Shown piece after piece: positions 28,092 to 37,583 of a DNA stretch of 64,000 nt. The position numbers and the translations under genes were made by a program. Every line of letters starts with the position of its first letter. The stretch's first letter is position 1. Source of the stretch: Crassaminicella profunda (GTDB lineage: Bacteria > Bacillota > Clostridia > Peptostreptococcales > Thermotaleaceae); NCBI RefSeq assembly GCF_019884785.1, contig NZ_CP082326.1, positions 3,589,355 to 3,653,354 on the forward strand. The letters are read 5' to 3'. The notes under the pieces are model-generated. The model was not told the DNA's origin and did no database searches. It was given only the letters and a program-made list of their open reading frames with translations.

Positions 28092-29387
28092 TTAATTCAT
28101 AAATGTATTTGGAACATACATGACTATATTAGGAATAAATGTTACTAATATTAATACAACAACCATGATTAGATAAAATGGGAGCATTGATTTTGTAATT
28201 TTTTCAATTGATATCTCACCTACAGCACATCCTACAAATAATGCAGAACCTACTGGTGGTGTACACAAACCTATAGCAAGATTAAGAATCAACATAATAC
28301 CAAAGTGTACAGGATGCATTCCTAATTTAGTTACTACAGGTAGTAATATAGGTGTTGTAATAAGAATTAATGGGGCCATGTCCATAATACATCCTAATAA
28401 CAATAATAACACATTTAAGAATAATAATAACATATATTTATTATTTGTCATTGTTAAAAGAGCATTTGTTGCTAATGCAGGTACTCTAAGGTAGGCTAAA
28501 AGCCAACCAAAAGCTTGTGCTGTTGCAATTAAGCTTAACACTAGAGATAATGTTTTTAATGAGTTATATAAGATCTTATTCATTCTAGTAATTGGTATTT
28601 CTCGATAAACAAAAAAAGTGATAACAAAAGCATATATACATGCAATTGCTGCAGATTCAGTAGCTGTAAATACTCCTGAAAGTACTCCTCCAATAATAAT
28701 CACTGCTGTCATAATTCCAAGCAATGCATCTTTAGCAATTTTTATTCCTTCCTTAAAAGATATTTTTTTTCCCTTTTTATATCCTCTTTTCACAGCTATA
28801 ATATAACTGACAATCATCAATCCTACTCCTAATAATACACCTGGCACAAATCCACCTAAAAATAATTTTCCTACTGAAACGCCTCCTGCTGCTAAAGAAT
28901 AAATAATCATATTATGACTTGGAGGAATAATTACCCCTTGACAAGCACTTGTTACAGTAACACCTACAGAATAATCTGCATCATAGCCATTCTTTTTCAT
29001 CATAGGTATAAGTATAGCACCAATAGATGATGTATCTGCAACAGCAGACCCTGAAATTCCTCCAAAAAACATACTCGCAAGAATATTTACCTGTGCAAGA
29101 CCACCTCTTACCCTTCCAATCAATACATTAGAAAACTCAATAAGTCTTCTTGATATTCCTCCTTCTCCCATAATTTCTCCTGCTAAAATAAAAAATGGAA
29201 TTGCCATAAGAGAAAAAGATTGTATCCCTTTAACCATTTGTTGTAAGATTGACATAAGAGGTATTTTTAGATAAATAGCAGTAATAATAGAAGATACACC
29301 TAATGCAAATGTTATAGGTACCCTTAAAACTAAAAATAAAATAAAAGAACCTATTAGAAGAAAAATTGCAAAATTTAAATCTGGCAC
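28092..29387 (-). CDS. dctM: TRAP transporter large permease subunit
   Basis: The 431-residue membrane channel subunit of a sodium-driven TRAP carrier. About 12 hydrophobic segments are seen, with family motifs FFGGISGSAVADTSSIGAILIP near residue 110 and a late LNLAIGLCTPPVGSALFVG near 370. The start is set at a GTG (29387), two bases after the dctQ stop, because GAGGAG lies 8 bases upstream. The longer frame starts with a TTG inside that site. It acts with dctQ and dctP, encoded immediately upstream. Confidence 0.95.
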   Translation of the reverse strand: MPDLNFAIFLLIGSFILFLVLRVPITFALGVSSIITAIYLKIPLMSILQQMVKGIQSFSLMAIPFFILAGEIMGEGGISRRLIEFSNVLIGRVRGGLAQVNILASMFFGGISGSAVADTSSIGAILIPMMKKNGYDADYSVGVTVTSACQGVIIPPSHNMIIYSLAAGGVSVGKLFLGGFVPGVLLGVGLMIVSYIIAVKRGYKKGKKISFKEGIKIAKDALLGIMTAVIIIGGVLSGVFTATESAAIACIYAFVITFFVYREIPITRMNKILYNSLKTLSLVLSLIATAQAFGWLLAYLRVPALATNALLTMTNNKYMLLLFLNVLLLLLGCIMDMAPLILITTPILLPVVTKLGMHPVHFGIMLILNLAIGLCTPPVGSALFVGCAVGEISIEKITKSMLPFYLIMVVVLILVTFIPNIVMYVPNTFMN

Positions 29388-29388
29388 T

Positions 29389-29880
29389 CTAATTCTCCTC
29401 TCCAATTTTTTTAAGTCCTAATAAATTACTAAATGAATCATAAATAATTAATAAAGCAGAAACAATTAAAACTCCATATAATCCTCCATTTGGCAAACCC
29501 GTAGCTGGAAGAGTTGACAGCATACCGTATTTTACTAATTTTATACCATATATGAACATAATGATTCCAAAAAAAAGAACTACACTATCCCCAAACTTAA
29601 TGATTACTTTTTCCCATTTACTAGGAAAAAACCGCATAAAAAATTCAATGCTTATATGAAGCTTTTTCTGAACGCCTATAGCTAAACTGATAAATCCAAA
29701 CCATACCATCATTAGTAGTGCTATTTCTTCAGACCATACAATACTAAAACCTAATACATATCTACAAAACACTTGTATGCTAATGAGTACCGTCATCAAA
29801 ATAATCAATACTTTGGCAAAGTTGGCTAAAATATAATGAATATAGTCAAATACAGTTTTTATCATATTCATTTTTTTCAT
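29389..29880 (-). CDS. dctQ: TRAP transporter small permease subunit
   Basis: The four-helix membrane partner of DctM, 163 residues. Hydrophobic segments lie near residues 18-40, 50-70, 90-110 and 130-150. The family motif VLGFSIVWSEEIALLMMVWFG is present near residue 45. The ATG at 29880 is favoured over 29886 because AAAGGAG is 6 bases before it. It sits between dctP and dctM on one transcript. Confidence 0.92.
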   Translation of the reverse strand: MKKMNMIKTVFDYIHYILANFAKVLIILMTVLISIQVFCRYVLGFSIVWSEEIALLMMVWFGFISLAIGVQKKLHISIEFFMRFFPSKWEKVIIKFGDSVVLFFGIIMFIYGIKLVKYGMLSTLPATGLPNGGLYGVLIVSALLIIYDSFSNLLGLKKIGEEN

Positions 29881-29905
29881 ATCCATCTCCTTTAAGTTAT
29901 ATAAT

Positions 29906-29935
29906 ATTCAAGTCGAATAAAAATTCGACTTGAAT
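29906..29935 (-). repeat. Intercistronic hairpin between dctP and dctQ
   Basis: A perfect 13-bp stem (ATTCAAGTCGAAT/ATTCGACTTGAAT, loop of 4) has no T-run after it on the minus strand. It looks like an mRNA processing or stabilising hairpin that would raise dctP over dctQM, as in many binding-protein operons. That role is inferred. Confidence 0.7.
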
Positions 29936-29950
29936 GTTATGAACATGTTC

Positions 29951-31009
29951 TTATTTTACATCTTTTATTTTCTGAACAATGTCTTTGTAATCTGCCGCAA
30001 ATTCATCATATATAGGTTGTACTAATTCTACAAACTTTTCTTTTTCCACAGGATCCAATTTTGTAATTTTACATCCAGCAGCTACAACCTTTTCTTCTGA
30101 TTCTTTTACTTTTTGATTCCATAATTTTCTTTGTAATTTTATAGAATCTTTTGCTGCTTGTTTAATAATCTCCTGATCTTCTTTAGAAAGCTTATCCATT
30201 GTCATTTTACTAGCTACTACAATATCTGGTACTCTTGTATGTTCATCTACAGTATAATATTTTGCAACTTCATATTGACTTGATGATTCATAAGTTGGAA
30301 TATTATTTTCAGCTCCATCGATAACACCAGTCTGTAGTGCACTATAAGTTTCACCATGTGGCATTGGAGTAGGTGACACGCCTAAAGAAGAAAGAAGACT
30401 TACCATAAGCTTACTCTCCATAGTTCTAATTTTTAATCCTTTTAAATCTTCAATTGTTTTTATTTCTCTTTTTGCATTATAAAAACTTCTTGCTCCAGAT
30501 TCATAAAAACATAATCCTGTAAACCCTGAATCTCCTAAGCTATCAAGAAATTCTTGTCCAATTTCTCCATTAAGAACCTTCCACATATGCTCTGAATCTC
30601 TATAAAGATATGGTAATGTTAATACATTTAATTTTGGTGAGAAATTTGTAAGAGGTGACAAACTTACTCTTGTAAAATCTATTCCCCCAAACTGTACTTG
30701 TTCAATTGTAGCTTTTTCTTCTCCAAGTTGATTCCCTGGATAAACTTCAACTTTTATTCTTCCATTTGTTCTTTCCTCTACTAATCTTGCAAATTCTTTA
30801 TCTGCTTTTGTTGTCGGATAATCATCCACATGACTTTCTGCAAATCTTAATACAATTTGATCCTTAGGCTGTTCTTGTGATACTTGTTCACTTTGTTCTT
30901 CCGTTTTTTGTGATGCATCTTCTTCCTTTGCAGTATTCTGACCACATCCTGTAAATAAAGCTCCTACTAATAATATACTAACTAATACTGATATTAATTT
31001 TTTGAACAC
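29951..31009 (-). CDS. dctP: TRAP transporter solute-binding lipoprotein
   Basis: Captures the substrate outside the membrane for DctQM. The 352-residue product has a lipoprotein signal peptide with lipobox LFTGCGQ at about residues 18-24 and an acidic linker. The DctP fold follows, with the signature arginine-bearing GLKIRTMESKLMVSLLSSLG near residue 195 and TYSALQTGVIDGAENN near 225, which contacts an organic-acid carboxylate in characterised members. The start is a GTG at 31009 behind AGGAGGGG. The regulator pair just upstream probably controls it. Confidence 0.95.
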   Translation of the reverse strand: MFKKLISVLVSILLVGALFTGCGQNTAKEEDASQKTEEQSEQVSQEQPKDQIVLRFAESHVDDYPTTKADKEFARLVEERTNGRIKVEVYPGNQLGEEKATIEQVQFGGIDFTRVSLSPLTNFSPKLNVLTLPYLYRDSEHMWKVLNGEIGQEFLDSLGDSGFTGLCFYESGARSFYNAKREIKTIEDLKGLKIRTMESKLMVSLLSSLGVSPTPMPHGETYSALQTGVIDGAENNIPTYESSSQYEVAKYYTVDEHTRVPDIVVASKMTMDKLSKEDQEIIKQAAKDSIKLQRKLWNQKVKESEEKVVAAGCKITKLDPVEKEKFVELVQPIYDEFAADYKDIVQKIKDVK

Positions 31010-31152
31010 GTTTTCCCCTCCTAAATTTTATTTAATTCTTACATATACATTTTATAAGATTTAAAATTTTAATTCATTAAATTATATTGTTATTCAAATC
31101 CACATTTTGTTCTCTTTATAAAAATAAAAAAAATTAGAACAATTATGTCATA

Positions 31153-32754
31153 TTATTGTCCTAATAGCATTATTTTGTTCCTATATTCTGTAGGAGTTAC
31201 TTTTTCTATTCTCTTAAATACTCTTGTAAAATAATTTGAATTACTGTATCCTACAAGATTACTTATTTCCTTAATACTTTTATTGGGTTCTTTTAAAAAG
31301 CTTTTCGCTTTTTTTACTCTTACACTAGTAAGATAATCTATAAAATTCATTTTCTTATAAATTTTAAACAATTTACTAAAATAATAAGAACTAAATCCAA
31401 TCTTGTTAGCCATATCCTCTAAAGTAATATCTTTCATATAATTTTCTTCAATATATTCACACGAACGCTCAATAAGACATCCAATTCTATCCATTTTAGA
31501 TTGACTAATTTTCTCCATAATGCTTTTTAAATTTTCTTTCATATAATTTTTAATTTCAGGAACACTTTCAATATATTGAAAATCATCAAGAAAATTTATC
31601 ATACTATCATACTCATCATTTGTTTCTTGTACTATACTTTTATTTATACTAATTAAAAATTCATAACTTTTTTGATGAATCTCTTTCATTGAATCAAAAA
31701 ACTGCACAAACAAATCTATGATCTCATCAATTATCATGGCCACTTCTTTTTCTTCGCACTGAATGATCTTTTCGCACAATATTTTCTCCTTTTCAAAAGG
31801 ATATTTAAAATATTTTTTGTCATATTTTATTTCATTAAAACTACATACATCCATAAGATGTTCTGCTTTTTTACAGGCTATTTTAGCTTGTAAAAAAGAT
31901 TTATTCATCTTATTAATTGAATGAAATTGATTTCCTATTCCTATATGAATCTTTACATATAGCTGTTCTTCTATAACTTTATAAATTTCTTTGAATATTC
32001 TTTGAATATTCTTTTCTTTCTTTTCAAGTTCTTTCTCTTTTGCACCAATTAGCAAAATATATATTATATTATTCACATCATTTATAAAACTATATAAACC
32101 ATATTTTCGTAAACAATCCTTCAGTTTCTGTATACATCTTCTTTTCATCATACTATCTTGAAAAAAACGATTCTCCATATCATCAAAAGTATTTTGAATG
32201 GTTATGGCAACAGCAACACCACTTTTAAAATGAATGTCCAAAATTGAAAAATACTCCATAATATACTTTTCATCCGTATAACCTAATACTAGGGACGACA
32301 CTAAATCATCTTGTAAACACTTTGTCATCTGCTCTAGTTTATCACGAAACTCTTTTTCATGAGTTTTTTCAATATATTCCTTGTCCAAATGAGAAATCAC
32401 TTTATTGAGTACTTCAATAATTTGTTCATTGGTAGATGGCTTTATAATAAAATCCTCCACCCCCACTTTGATTGCATCTTTAGCATATTCGAAGTAATCA
32501 AAAGCTGTTAAAAAAATAATCTTACAATCCGGTTGTGACTGCTTTATAATCTTTGAAGCTTCTATTCCATTAATTCCTGGCATTTTAATATCCATTAATA
32601 TAATATGCGGAAGAAATTTGCTAGCTTTATTTATTGCCTCTCGTCCATTTTCAGCTTCTTGAATCTCTGCTATTCTTAATTTATTTTTAGTAATAATAAA
32701 TTGAAGTGCTTGTCTTTCTATTAACTCATCATCTACAATCATTAATCTATACAC
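31153..32754 (-). CDS. AraC-type response regulator (YesN-like)
   Basis: A 533-residue regulator with an N-terminal receiver domain (IVDDE start, phosphorylatable Asp55 in MDIKMPG, FLTAFDYFEYAKDAI, KPS). A long central region follows, then a C-terminal AraC double helix-turn-helix (from about residue 430, ITLEDMANKIGFSSYYFSKLF and IKEISNLVGYSNSNYFTRVF). The GTG at 32754 is chosen because AAGGAGGGAG lies just before it. The longer frame from 32784 begins inside the kinase gene. It is coupled to the sensor kinase upstream, and dctP follows 143 bases downstream, so it most likely activates the TRAP genes. Confidence 0.92.
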   Translation of the reverse strand: MYRLMIVDDELIERQALQFIITKNKLRIAEIQEAENGREAINKASKFLPHIILMDIKMPGINGIEASKIIKQSQPDCKIIFLTAFDYFEYAKDAIKVGVEDFIIKPSTNEQIIEVLNKVISHLDKEYIEKTHEKEFRDKLEQMTKCLQDDLVSSLVLGYTDEKYIMEYFSILDIHFKSGVAVAITIQNTFDDMENRFFQDSMMKRRCIQKLKDCLRKYGLYSFINDVNNIIYILLIGAKEKELEKKEKNIQRIFKEIYKVIEEQLYVKIHIGIGNQFHSINKMNKSFLQAKIACKKAEHLMDVCSFNEIKYDKKYFKYPFEKEKILCEKIIQCEEKEVAMIIDEIIDLFVQFFDSMKEIHQKSYEFLISINKSIVQETNDEYDSMINFLDDFQYIESVPEIKNYMKENLKSIMEKISQSKMDRIGCLIERSCEYIEENYMKDITLEDMANKIGFSSYYFSKLFKIYKKMNFIDYLTSVRVKKAKSFLKEPNKSIKEISNLVGYSNSNYFTRVFKRIEKVTPTEYRNKIMLLGQ

Positions 32755-32755
32755 C

Positions 32756-34258
32756 TTATTCTCCCTCCTTCTTTTTCTCAACAAATGATATGACCACTAC
32801 TGTTCCTAACCTCAATTTACTTTTTATTTTAAAACTATCTTCATCGTTAAAGTAGATATTTAATCTGTTCATTACATTTTTAATGCCAATCATTGTTGTA
32901 TGCCCTTTTGAATTCATTTCTTTATGATTAAATATATGCTGTAATCTTTCTTTTGAAATCCCTAATCCATTATCAATAATTTTAATAAAAACCTTATTAT
33001 TTTTCTTCATTATTTTTATACGTACTTTTCCACCCTTTTCTTTTGGTTCAATTCCATGGATAATTGCATTTTCAACGAGAGGTTGTAATGTAAAACATGG
33101 TATATAAATATGATCTATATCCATGTTACACTTAATATCAAACTTTATTCTATCTTTGAAGCGATATTGTTGTATGTATAAATACTCTTTTATAATATTT
33201 AATTCCTTTGATAGGGGTACCTCTTTTGTATGATTCCCTAGACTATATCTAAGAAGATTAGACAGGGATTGTATTAATTTTGTAGTAATACCAGCTTCTT
33301 CAAACATACTTGTTCTAGAAATGGTATTTAATGTATTAAAAAGAAAATGAGGATTGATTTGTGATTGTAATGCTACAAACTTTGCTTCTTTTAATAATTG
33401 CTGCATTTTCAGATTTTTCAGTTCTTCTTCATGCAGTTTATTTTCTACAATAGATTTTGTTCTTAAATCATTCACTAACGTTCTAAGATTTGCACTCATT
33501 TTATTAAATGAATTTGCTAATATCCCTAATTCATCTGTTGACTTTACCCATATTTTTTTAACATTTAAATTTCCTTCTGATATTTCAATGGAGGCTTGGG
33601 CTAATTTTTTAATTGGTGCTAATAAGAGATTCGAAAATATAATGCCAAATGCCATGCATAACAAAAAAATTAAAATAATGATGCTAAAGGTAATAATCCT
33701 CATGATTTTTACTTTGTTAGCTAGTTCATTATAAAATAAACTACTTTCACTCAAACTAACATATAACAATTGATGAACATAATTTTGTATATATGTACTT
33801 ATAGAAACAGCTTTATAAACATGTTCATAATAATTTTGTTCATTATACATATCTTTTCTAATACTAATTGCTATATCACATTCCCTATAATATGAAATAA
33901 GTGAGTTTTTAATAGCTCTAATTAATGCATTCATTTTCATCCCTTTTGAGTTTTTCTCTACCTGCTCTAATGTAGTATTAATTGAATTCACGCTTTCTTT
34001 GTATTTTTCCAAATCCTCTTTTTTCATATTTTTCAAATAATTTTTGATAACTTGTGTATTTTCTTGAAGCTGTACAAATAATTTATTAATGGTAAAATGA
34101 CTATTTAAATTATCCTTAAATTGTTCTACAAATTTATAAGCTTCATTATTGGAATAAAAGCTTATCCAACTCACACACACAATAACCGTTGTAAAAAATA
34201 TTAATAATTTGTTTTTAATAGAAACCTTATACCATCTACTTTTTATATCTTTGATCAT
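32756..34258 (-). CDS. Sensor histidine kinase, YesM/LytS type
   Basis: A 500-residue partner of the adjacent YesN-like regulator. Two membrane helices (about 16-34 and 190-215) flank an extracellular helical sensor. A HAMP domain follows (about 215-265), then the His_kinase region with phosphoacceptor His304 in QINPHFLFNTLN, and a HATPase domain (VENAIIHGIE, DNGLG, TMIGIKNVMNRL). The ATG at 34258 follows AAGGAGGTC. The gene ends 2 bases before the regulator starts and begins 34 bases after the kinase-like gene at 34293. Confidence 0.92.
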   Translation of the reverse strand: MIKDIKSRWYKVSIKNKLLIFFTTVIVCVSWISFYSNNEAYKFVEQFKDNLNSHFTINKLFVQLQENTQVIKNYLKNMKKEDLEKYKESVNSINTTLEQVEKNSKGMKMNALIRAIKNSLISYYRECDIAISIRKDMYNEQNYYEHVYKAVSISTYIQNYVHQLLYVSLSESSLFYNELANKVKIMRIITFSIIILIFLLCMAFGIIFSNLLLAPIKKLAQASIEISEGNLNVKKIWVKSTDELGILANSFNKMSANLRTLVNDLRTKSIVENKLHEEELKNLKMQQLLKEAKFVALQSQINPHFLFNTLNTISRTSMFEEAGITTKLIQSLSNLLRYSLGNHTKEVPLSKELNIIKEYLYIQQYRFKDRIKFDIKCNMDIDHIYIPCFTLQPLVENAIIHGIEPKEKGGKVRIKIMKKNNKVFIKIIDNGLGISKERLQHIFNHKEMNSKGHTTMIGIKNVMNRLNIYFNDEDSFKIKSKLRLGTVVVISFVEKKKEGE

Positions 34259-34292
34259 AGAATATGACCTCCTTAGGATACACGATTTTGTC

Positions 34293-34871
34293 TTATTGTA
34301 ATAATGGCAAGTTTATTACTACTAAAGTCCCTTTCCGTTCTGAACTCTTAATTTTTAGAATGTCTTGTACTTTATAATAATTACATAATCGGTCAAAAGT
34401 AGATGTAATCGTTCCATACTCCTTATTACATGTTTTATCCTCTACATATTCATTAGAATAACAACCTATTCCATTATCATGAATTTTTATTACTAACTGA
34501 TGATTTAACTTATATATACGACTTGTAATTTTTTTTATACCTTCTTTGTTTTCAAAAGCATGATATATGCAATTTTCAACAAAAGTCATTATAGTGTAGT
34601 GTGGAATATACAGATCAAGACAACTTTCTTCTATATCCATATCATACTGTAATATATCTCCAAATCTAATTTTAAAAATTTCTATAAAATTATTTGCTGC
34701 TTCTATTTCATCTTTTAATCTAAGTATTTGTTCTTGCCTGCCAAATTTGTATCTTATCATATCTATTAAGTTTTTAATTGCTTGTTCTGTTCGATTAGCA
34801 TTTTCTATTGCAGCAATCCTTGATATAGAACCTAATTGAATAATGAGATTATCTAATAAATACTTTTTCAT
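34293..34871 (-). CDS. Small LytS-like ATPase lacking the phosphoacceptor histidine
   Basis: A 192-residue soluble protein that aligns with the cytoplasmic half of LytS/YesM kinases. The region after the DHp helix (LKDEIEAANNFIEIFKIRFG), the N box (VENCIYHAFE), the G1 box (HDNGIG) and the terminal KGTLVVINLPL are present. Where the kinase has NPHFLFN, this protein has LIIQLGSISRIAAIE, so no phosphoacceptor His is visible, and there is no membrane sensor. The ATG at 34871 follows AGGAGG; the longer frame to 35030 has no ribosome binding site. It lies 34 bases upstream of the complete kinase on the same strand. It may modulate that kinase or be a remnant; the open, well-translated frame argues against decay. 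Confidence 0.75.
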   Translation of the reverse strand: MKKYLLDNLIIQLGSISRIAAIENANRTEQAIKNLIDMIRYKFGRQEQILRLKDEIEAANNFIEIFKIRFGDILQYDMDIEESCLDLYIPHYTIMTFVENCIYHAFENKEGIKKITSRIYKLNHQLVIKIHDNGIGCYSNEYVEDKTCNKEYGTITSTFDRLCNYYKVQDILKIKSSERKGTLVVINLPLLQ

Positions 34872-35028
34872 TTTGATAAACCTCCTACAAATTAAATACA
34901 TATAATTTCGAAAGAATACTCCTCTAATAATTGGTATACTATACATAATTCCATGATTCCATAATTTAATATTATCATATATCGCCTTCAATATTCGACA
35001 TATATAATTGAAAATCGCCAAAAACAAC

Positions 35029-35061
35029 AATAATTCAGCGAGTTCATCTTGCTGAATTATT
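35029..35061 (-). terminator. Terminator of the GGDEF-EAL gene
   Basis: An 11-bp stem (AATAATTCAGC/GCTGAATTATT, loop of 11) overlaps the stop codon and is followed by TGTTGTTTTT on the minus strand. Confidence 0.7.
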
Positions 35062-37420
35062 GTACTTGTTTTACAAGCATCTTCTCCATTTTTTCTATAG
35101 GTACTGGTTTACTAAATAAATATCCTTGATATTCTTTACATCCAGCTCTCTTCAAAAGTTCCAATTGTTCTTTAATTTCTACCCCCTCTGCAACCACTAT
35201 TATATTTAGGGCTTTAGCCATAGTAATGGTTGCTAAGATAATAGCTTTATTTACCTGATCGGAACAAATCTCATCTACAAATGATTTATCAATTTTCAAT
35301 ACATCTATAGGAAATGATTTTAAATAGTTTAACGAAGAATATCCTGTTCCAAAATCATCTAATGATAAACTAATCCCTCTTTTCTTAATTTGATCAAAAA
35401 TCATCTGTGCATAATAAGTATCTTGCATAGCAGCCGTTTCTGTAATCTCTAAATTGAGTAAAGTTGGATCAATTCCTGACTCATCTATGATTAAATCGAG
35501 GGTATCAATAAATGTACTATCGTTGAATTGGTTAGGAGATATATTAATAGCAACACTTTTAGGATTTATTCCTTTATCTACTAATTCCTTAATTTGTTTG
35601 CAAGCCATTTCTAATACTAATCTATCTATATTTTTTATTAATCCAGATTGTTCAGCAATAGGTATAAATTTAGCTGGAGAAATAAATCCCATTGTTGGAT
35701 GATTCCACCTTACTAATGCCTCCCATCCTACAATTTCACTTGAATTTATATGAATTTTAGGTTGATAATATAAAGTAAACTCTCTCTTCTTTATGGCTTT
35801 TATAATTCCTTCTTTAATTTCAATTTCTTCATCAACTTTATTATTTAATATATTATCAAAAAATTTAAAATTATTTCTTCCACTCTCTTTAGCTTGGTAC
35901 ATAGCCATATCTGCATTTTTTAGTAAATTATCTACATTTTTCCCATGTTCAGGAAACATGGCAATCCCAATACTACAAGTAATATGTATTTCCTTTTCTT
36001 TTAAATAAAAGGGTTTTGAAAAAGTTTTAATCATTCTATCTGCTATCTTCCAAACATTATTAGATGCATTTACGTTATTCAATATAATCATAAATTCATC
36101 TCCACCCAAGCGAACAACCGAATCATCTTCTCGAACACATTCCTTAAATCTTTTTCCAACATATTTTAAAAGAGTATCTCCAGTTCCATGCCCTAAAGAA
36201 TCATTGATGTACTTAAATCTATCTAAATCTACAAACATAACCCCTACCATATTCTCTTTTTTTAAAGCATTACGAATAGCAAATTGTAATATATCTTTTC
36301 CAAGCCTTCTATTTGGCAAATTGGTAACCATATCATGATAAGCTAAATATTTTATTTCTTCTGCATTCTTTTTTAACTTACTGATATCTCTTTGAAAAAC
36401 CACAATATATTTAGGATCTCCGCTCTCATCATAAATCACAGAACTTGAACAATCTACCGTAATTACTTCATTTGTTTTGGATATAAACTGCATTTCACAA
36501 CGCTTAGAACCCTTATTTAAAAGAATTGAAAGTTCCTTATAAAATGTTTTTTTTGAGTATGCAGTTAAAAACTGAGCCAATGATTTATGACACATTTCTC
36601 TTTCAGAATACCCCAAGGTTCCTTTAGCTGAATCATTCATTTCTAAAATAATTCCATTTTGATCTAACACATAAATCATATCAATAGCCGTTTGAAAAAA
36701 AGATCGAAATTTTTTCTCACTTTCCTTTAACTCTTTTAACGCCCTCATCAATTCATTTTGATGACTGATGATTTGTACGTTTTTTTTGCTTAATAGTTGA
36801 TTACTCTCTTCTAATTCTATATTTTTATTTTTTAGCTCTACGGTTTTTTGAACAACTTTTTTTCTTTCTAAATCAAAATTATCAATAACGATTTTTACAA
36901 TAATACCCAATATCAATAAGCAAATAAGCACCCCTGTAAAAAGATCTATATACCTGTCTTTCAATGATTGATAATATATGATATTGTGAGGATAATAATA
37001 CTCAGCAATGATTAACACACTTATCACAAATATATTCATAAAAAAAATAAATTTTCTTTTTTTGCCTCTTAATATAATCAAAGAAACAGTCAAACTATAT
37101 GTAAAATAGTAGGGAATACTTCCATAGGAACCTCCATTGGTAAACCAAAAAACTGTCAAAATACATAAAACAATAATTGAATAAATTAATTTACATTGAA
37201 TCTTTCTATATTTAAGTAGAAAGAATACAATGGTAGCTATAATTGCACCCACAGCCAAAGCCATTATATGAATAGGTTCCATATTTTGAGCATAATTGAT
37301 AGGAACTAATATGATCATCAATAAAGCTGAAAGTAAACTTAAAATGTATAAAATACGATATTCTAGAGAAAATTCTTCAATATTTCCTATTATTTTCATC
37401 AAAGCTGATTTTATTTTCAT
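35057..37420 (-). CDS. Membrane PAS-GGDEF-EAL c-di-GMP enzyme
   Basis: A 787-residue protein that could both make and break c-di-GMP. About six hydrophobic segments occupy residues 15-185, followed by a coiled linker, a PAS domain (about 235-350) and a GGDEF domain with the intact active site RLGGDEF and the inhibitory I-site REDD five residues before it. The EAL domain is complete (GWEALVRW, EITETAAM, LDDFGTGYSSLNYL, VAEGVE). Both activities look possible; which dominates cannot be read from the sequence. The ATG at 37420 is preferred over the GTG at 37444 because AAAAGGA lies between them. A c-di-GMP riboswitch occurs at 51783-51906. Confidence 0.92.
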   Translation of the reverse strand: MKIKSALMKIIGNIEEFSLEYRILYILSLLSALLMIILVPINYAQNMEPIHIMALAVGAIIATIVFFLLKYRKIQCKLIYSIIVLCILTVFWFTNGGSYGSIPYYFTYSLTVSLIILRGKKRKFIFFMNIFVISVLIIAEYYYPHNIIYYQSLKDRYIDLFTGVLICLLILGIIVKIVIDNFDLERKKVVQKTVELKNKNIELEESNQLLSKKNVQIISHQNELMRALKELKESEKKFRSFFQTAIDMIYVLDQNGIILEMNDSAKGTLGYSEREMCHKSLAQFLTAYSKKTFYKELSILLNKGSKRCEMQFISKTNEVITVDCSSSVIYDESGDPKYIVVFQRDISKLKKNAEEIKYLAYHDMVTNLPNRRLGKDILQFAIRNALKKENMVGVMFVDLDRFKYINDSLGHGTGDTLLKYVGKRFKECVREDDSVVRLGGDEFMIILNNVNASNNVWKIADRMIKTFSKPFYLKEKEIHITCSIGIAMFPEHGKNVDNLLKNADMAMYQAKESGRNNFKFFDNILNNKVDEEIEIKEGIIKAIKKREFTLYYQPKIHINSSEIVGWEALVRWNHPTMGFISPAKFIPIAEQSGLIKNIDRLVLEMACKQIKELVDKGINPKSVAINISPNQFNDSTFIDTLDLIIDESGIDPTLLNLEITETAAMQDTYYAQMIFDQIKKRGISLSLDDFGTGYSSLNYLKSFPIDVLKIDKSFVDEICSDQVNKAIILATITMAKALNIIVVAEGVEIKEQLELLKRAGCKEYQGYLFSKPVPIEKMEKMLVKQVQ

Positions 37421-37494
37421 TGTTGGTTCATTCCTTTTCCGCACTTTTTATACATATTTTAGCATATATTGATAGTTATTTACATATATTTATA

Positions 37495-37528
37495 CTAAAA
37501 AAACTCGTGCTTATCCTCTTTGCACGAG
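37495..37528 (-). terminator. Terminator of the glyoxalase-family gene
   Basis: The stem GCTCGTGC/GCACGAGT with an 11-base loop (37503-37528) is followed by a T-run on the minus strand. Confidence 0.75.
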
Positions 37529-37583
37529 CTTTTAACTTTAATGATTCCTAAACATATCTATTCCACATTATAGTTATAGCAAT

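Noticed and set aside
34994-35000. TTCGACA upstream of the small kinase-like gene as a Spo0A box
   Set aside because: There is no convincing -10 box at the right distance; left as a chance match.
35454-36008. Plus-strand open frames within the GGDEF-EAL gene
   Set aside because: Shadow frames with no ribosome binding site and no recognisable protein.
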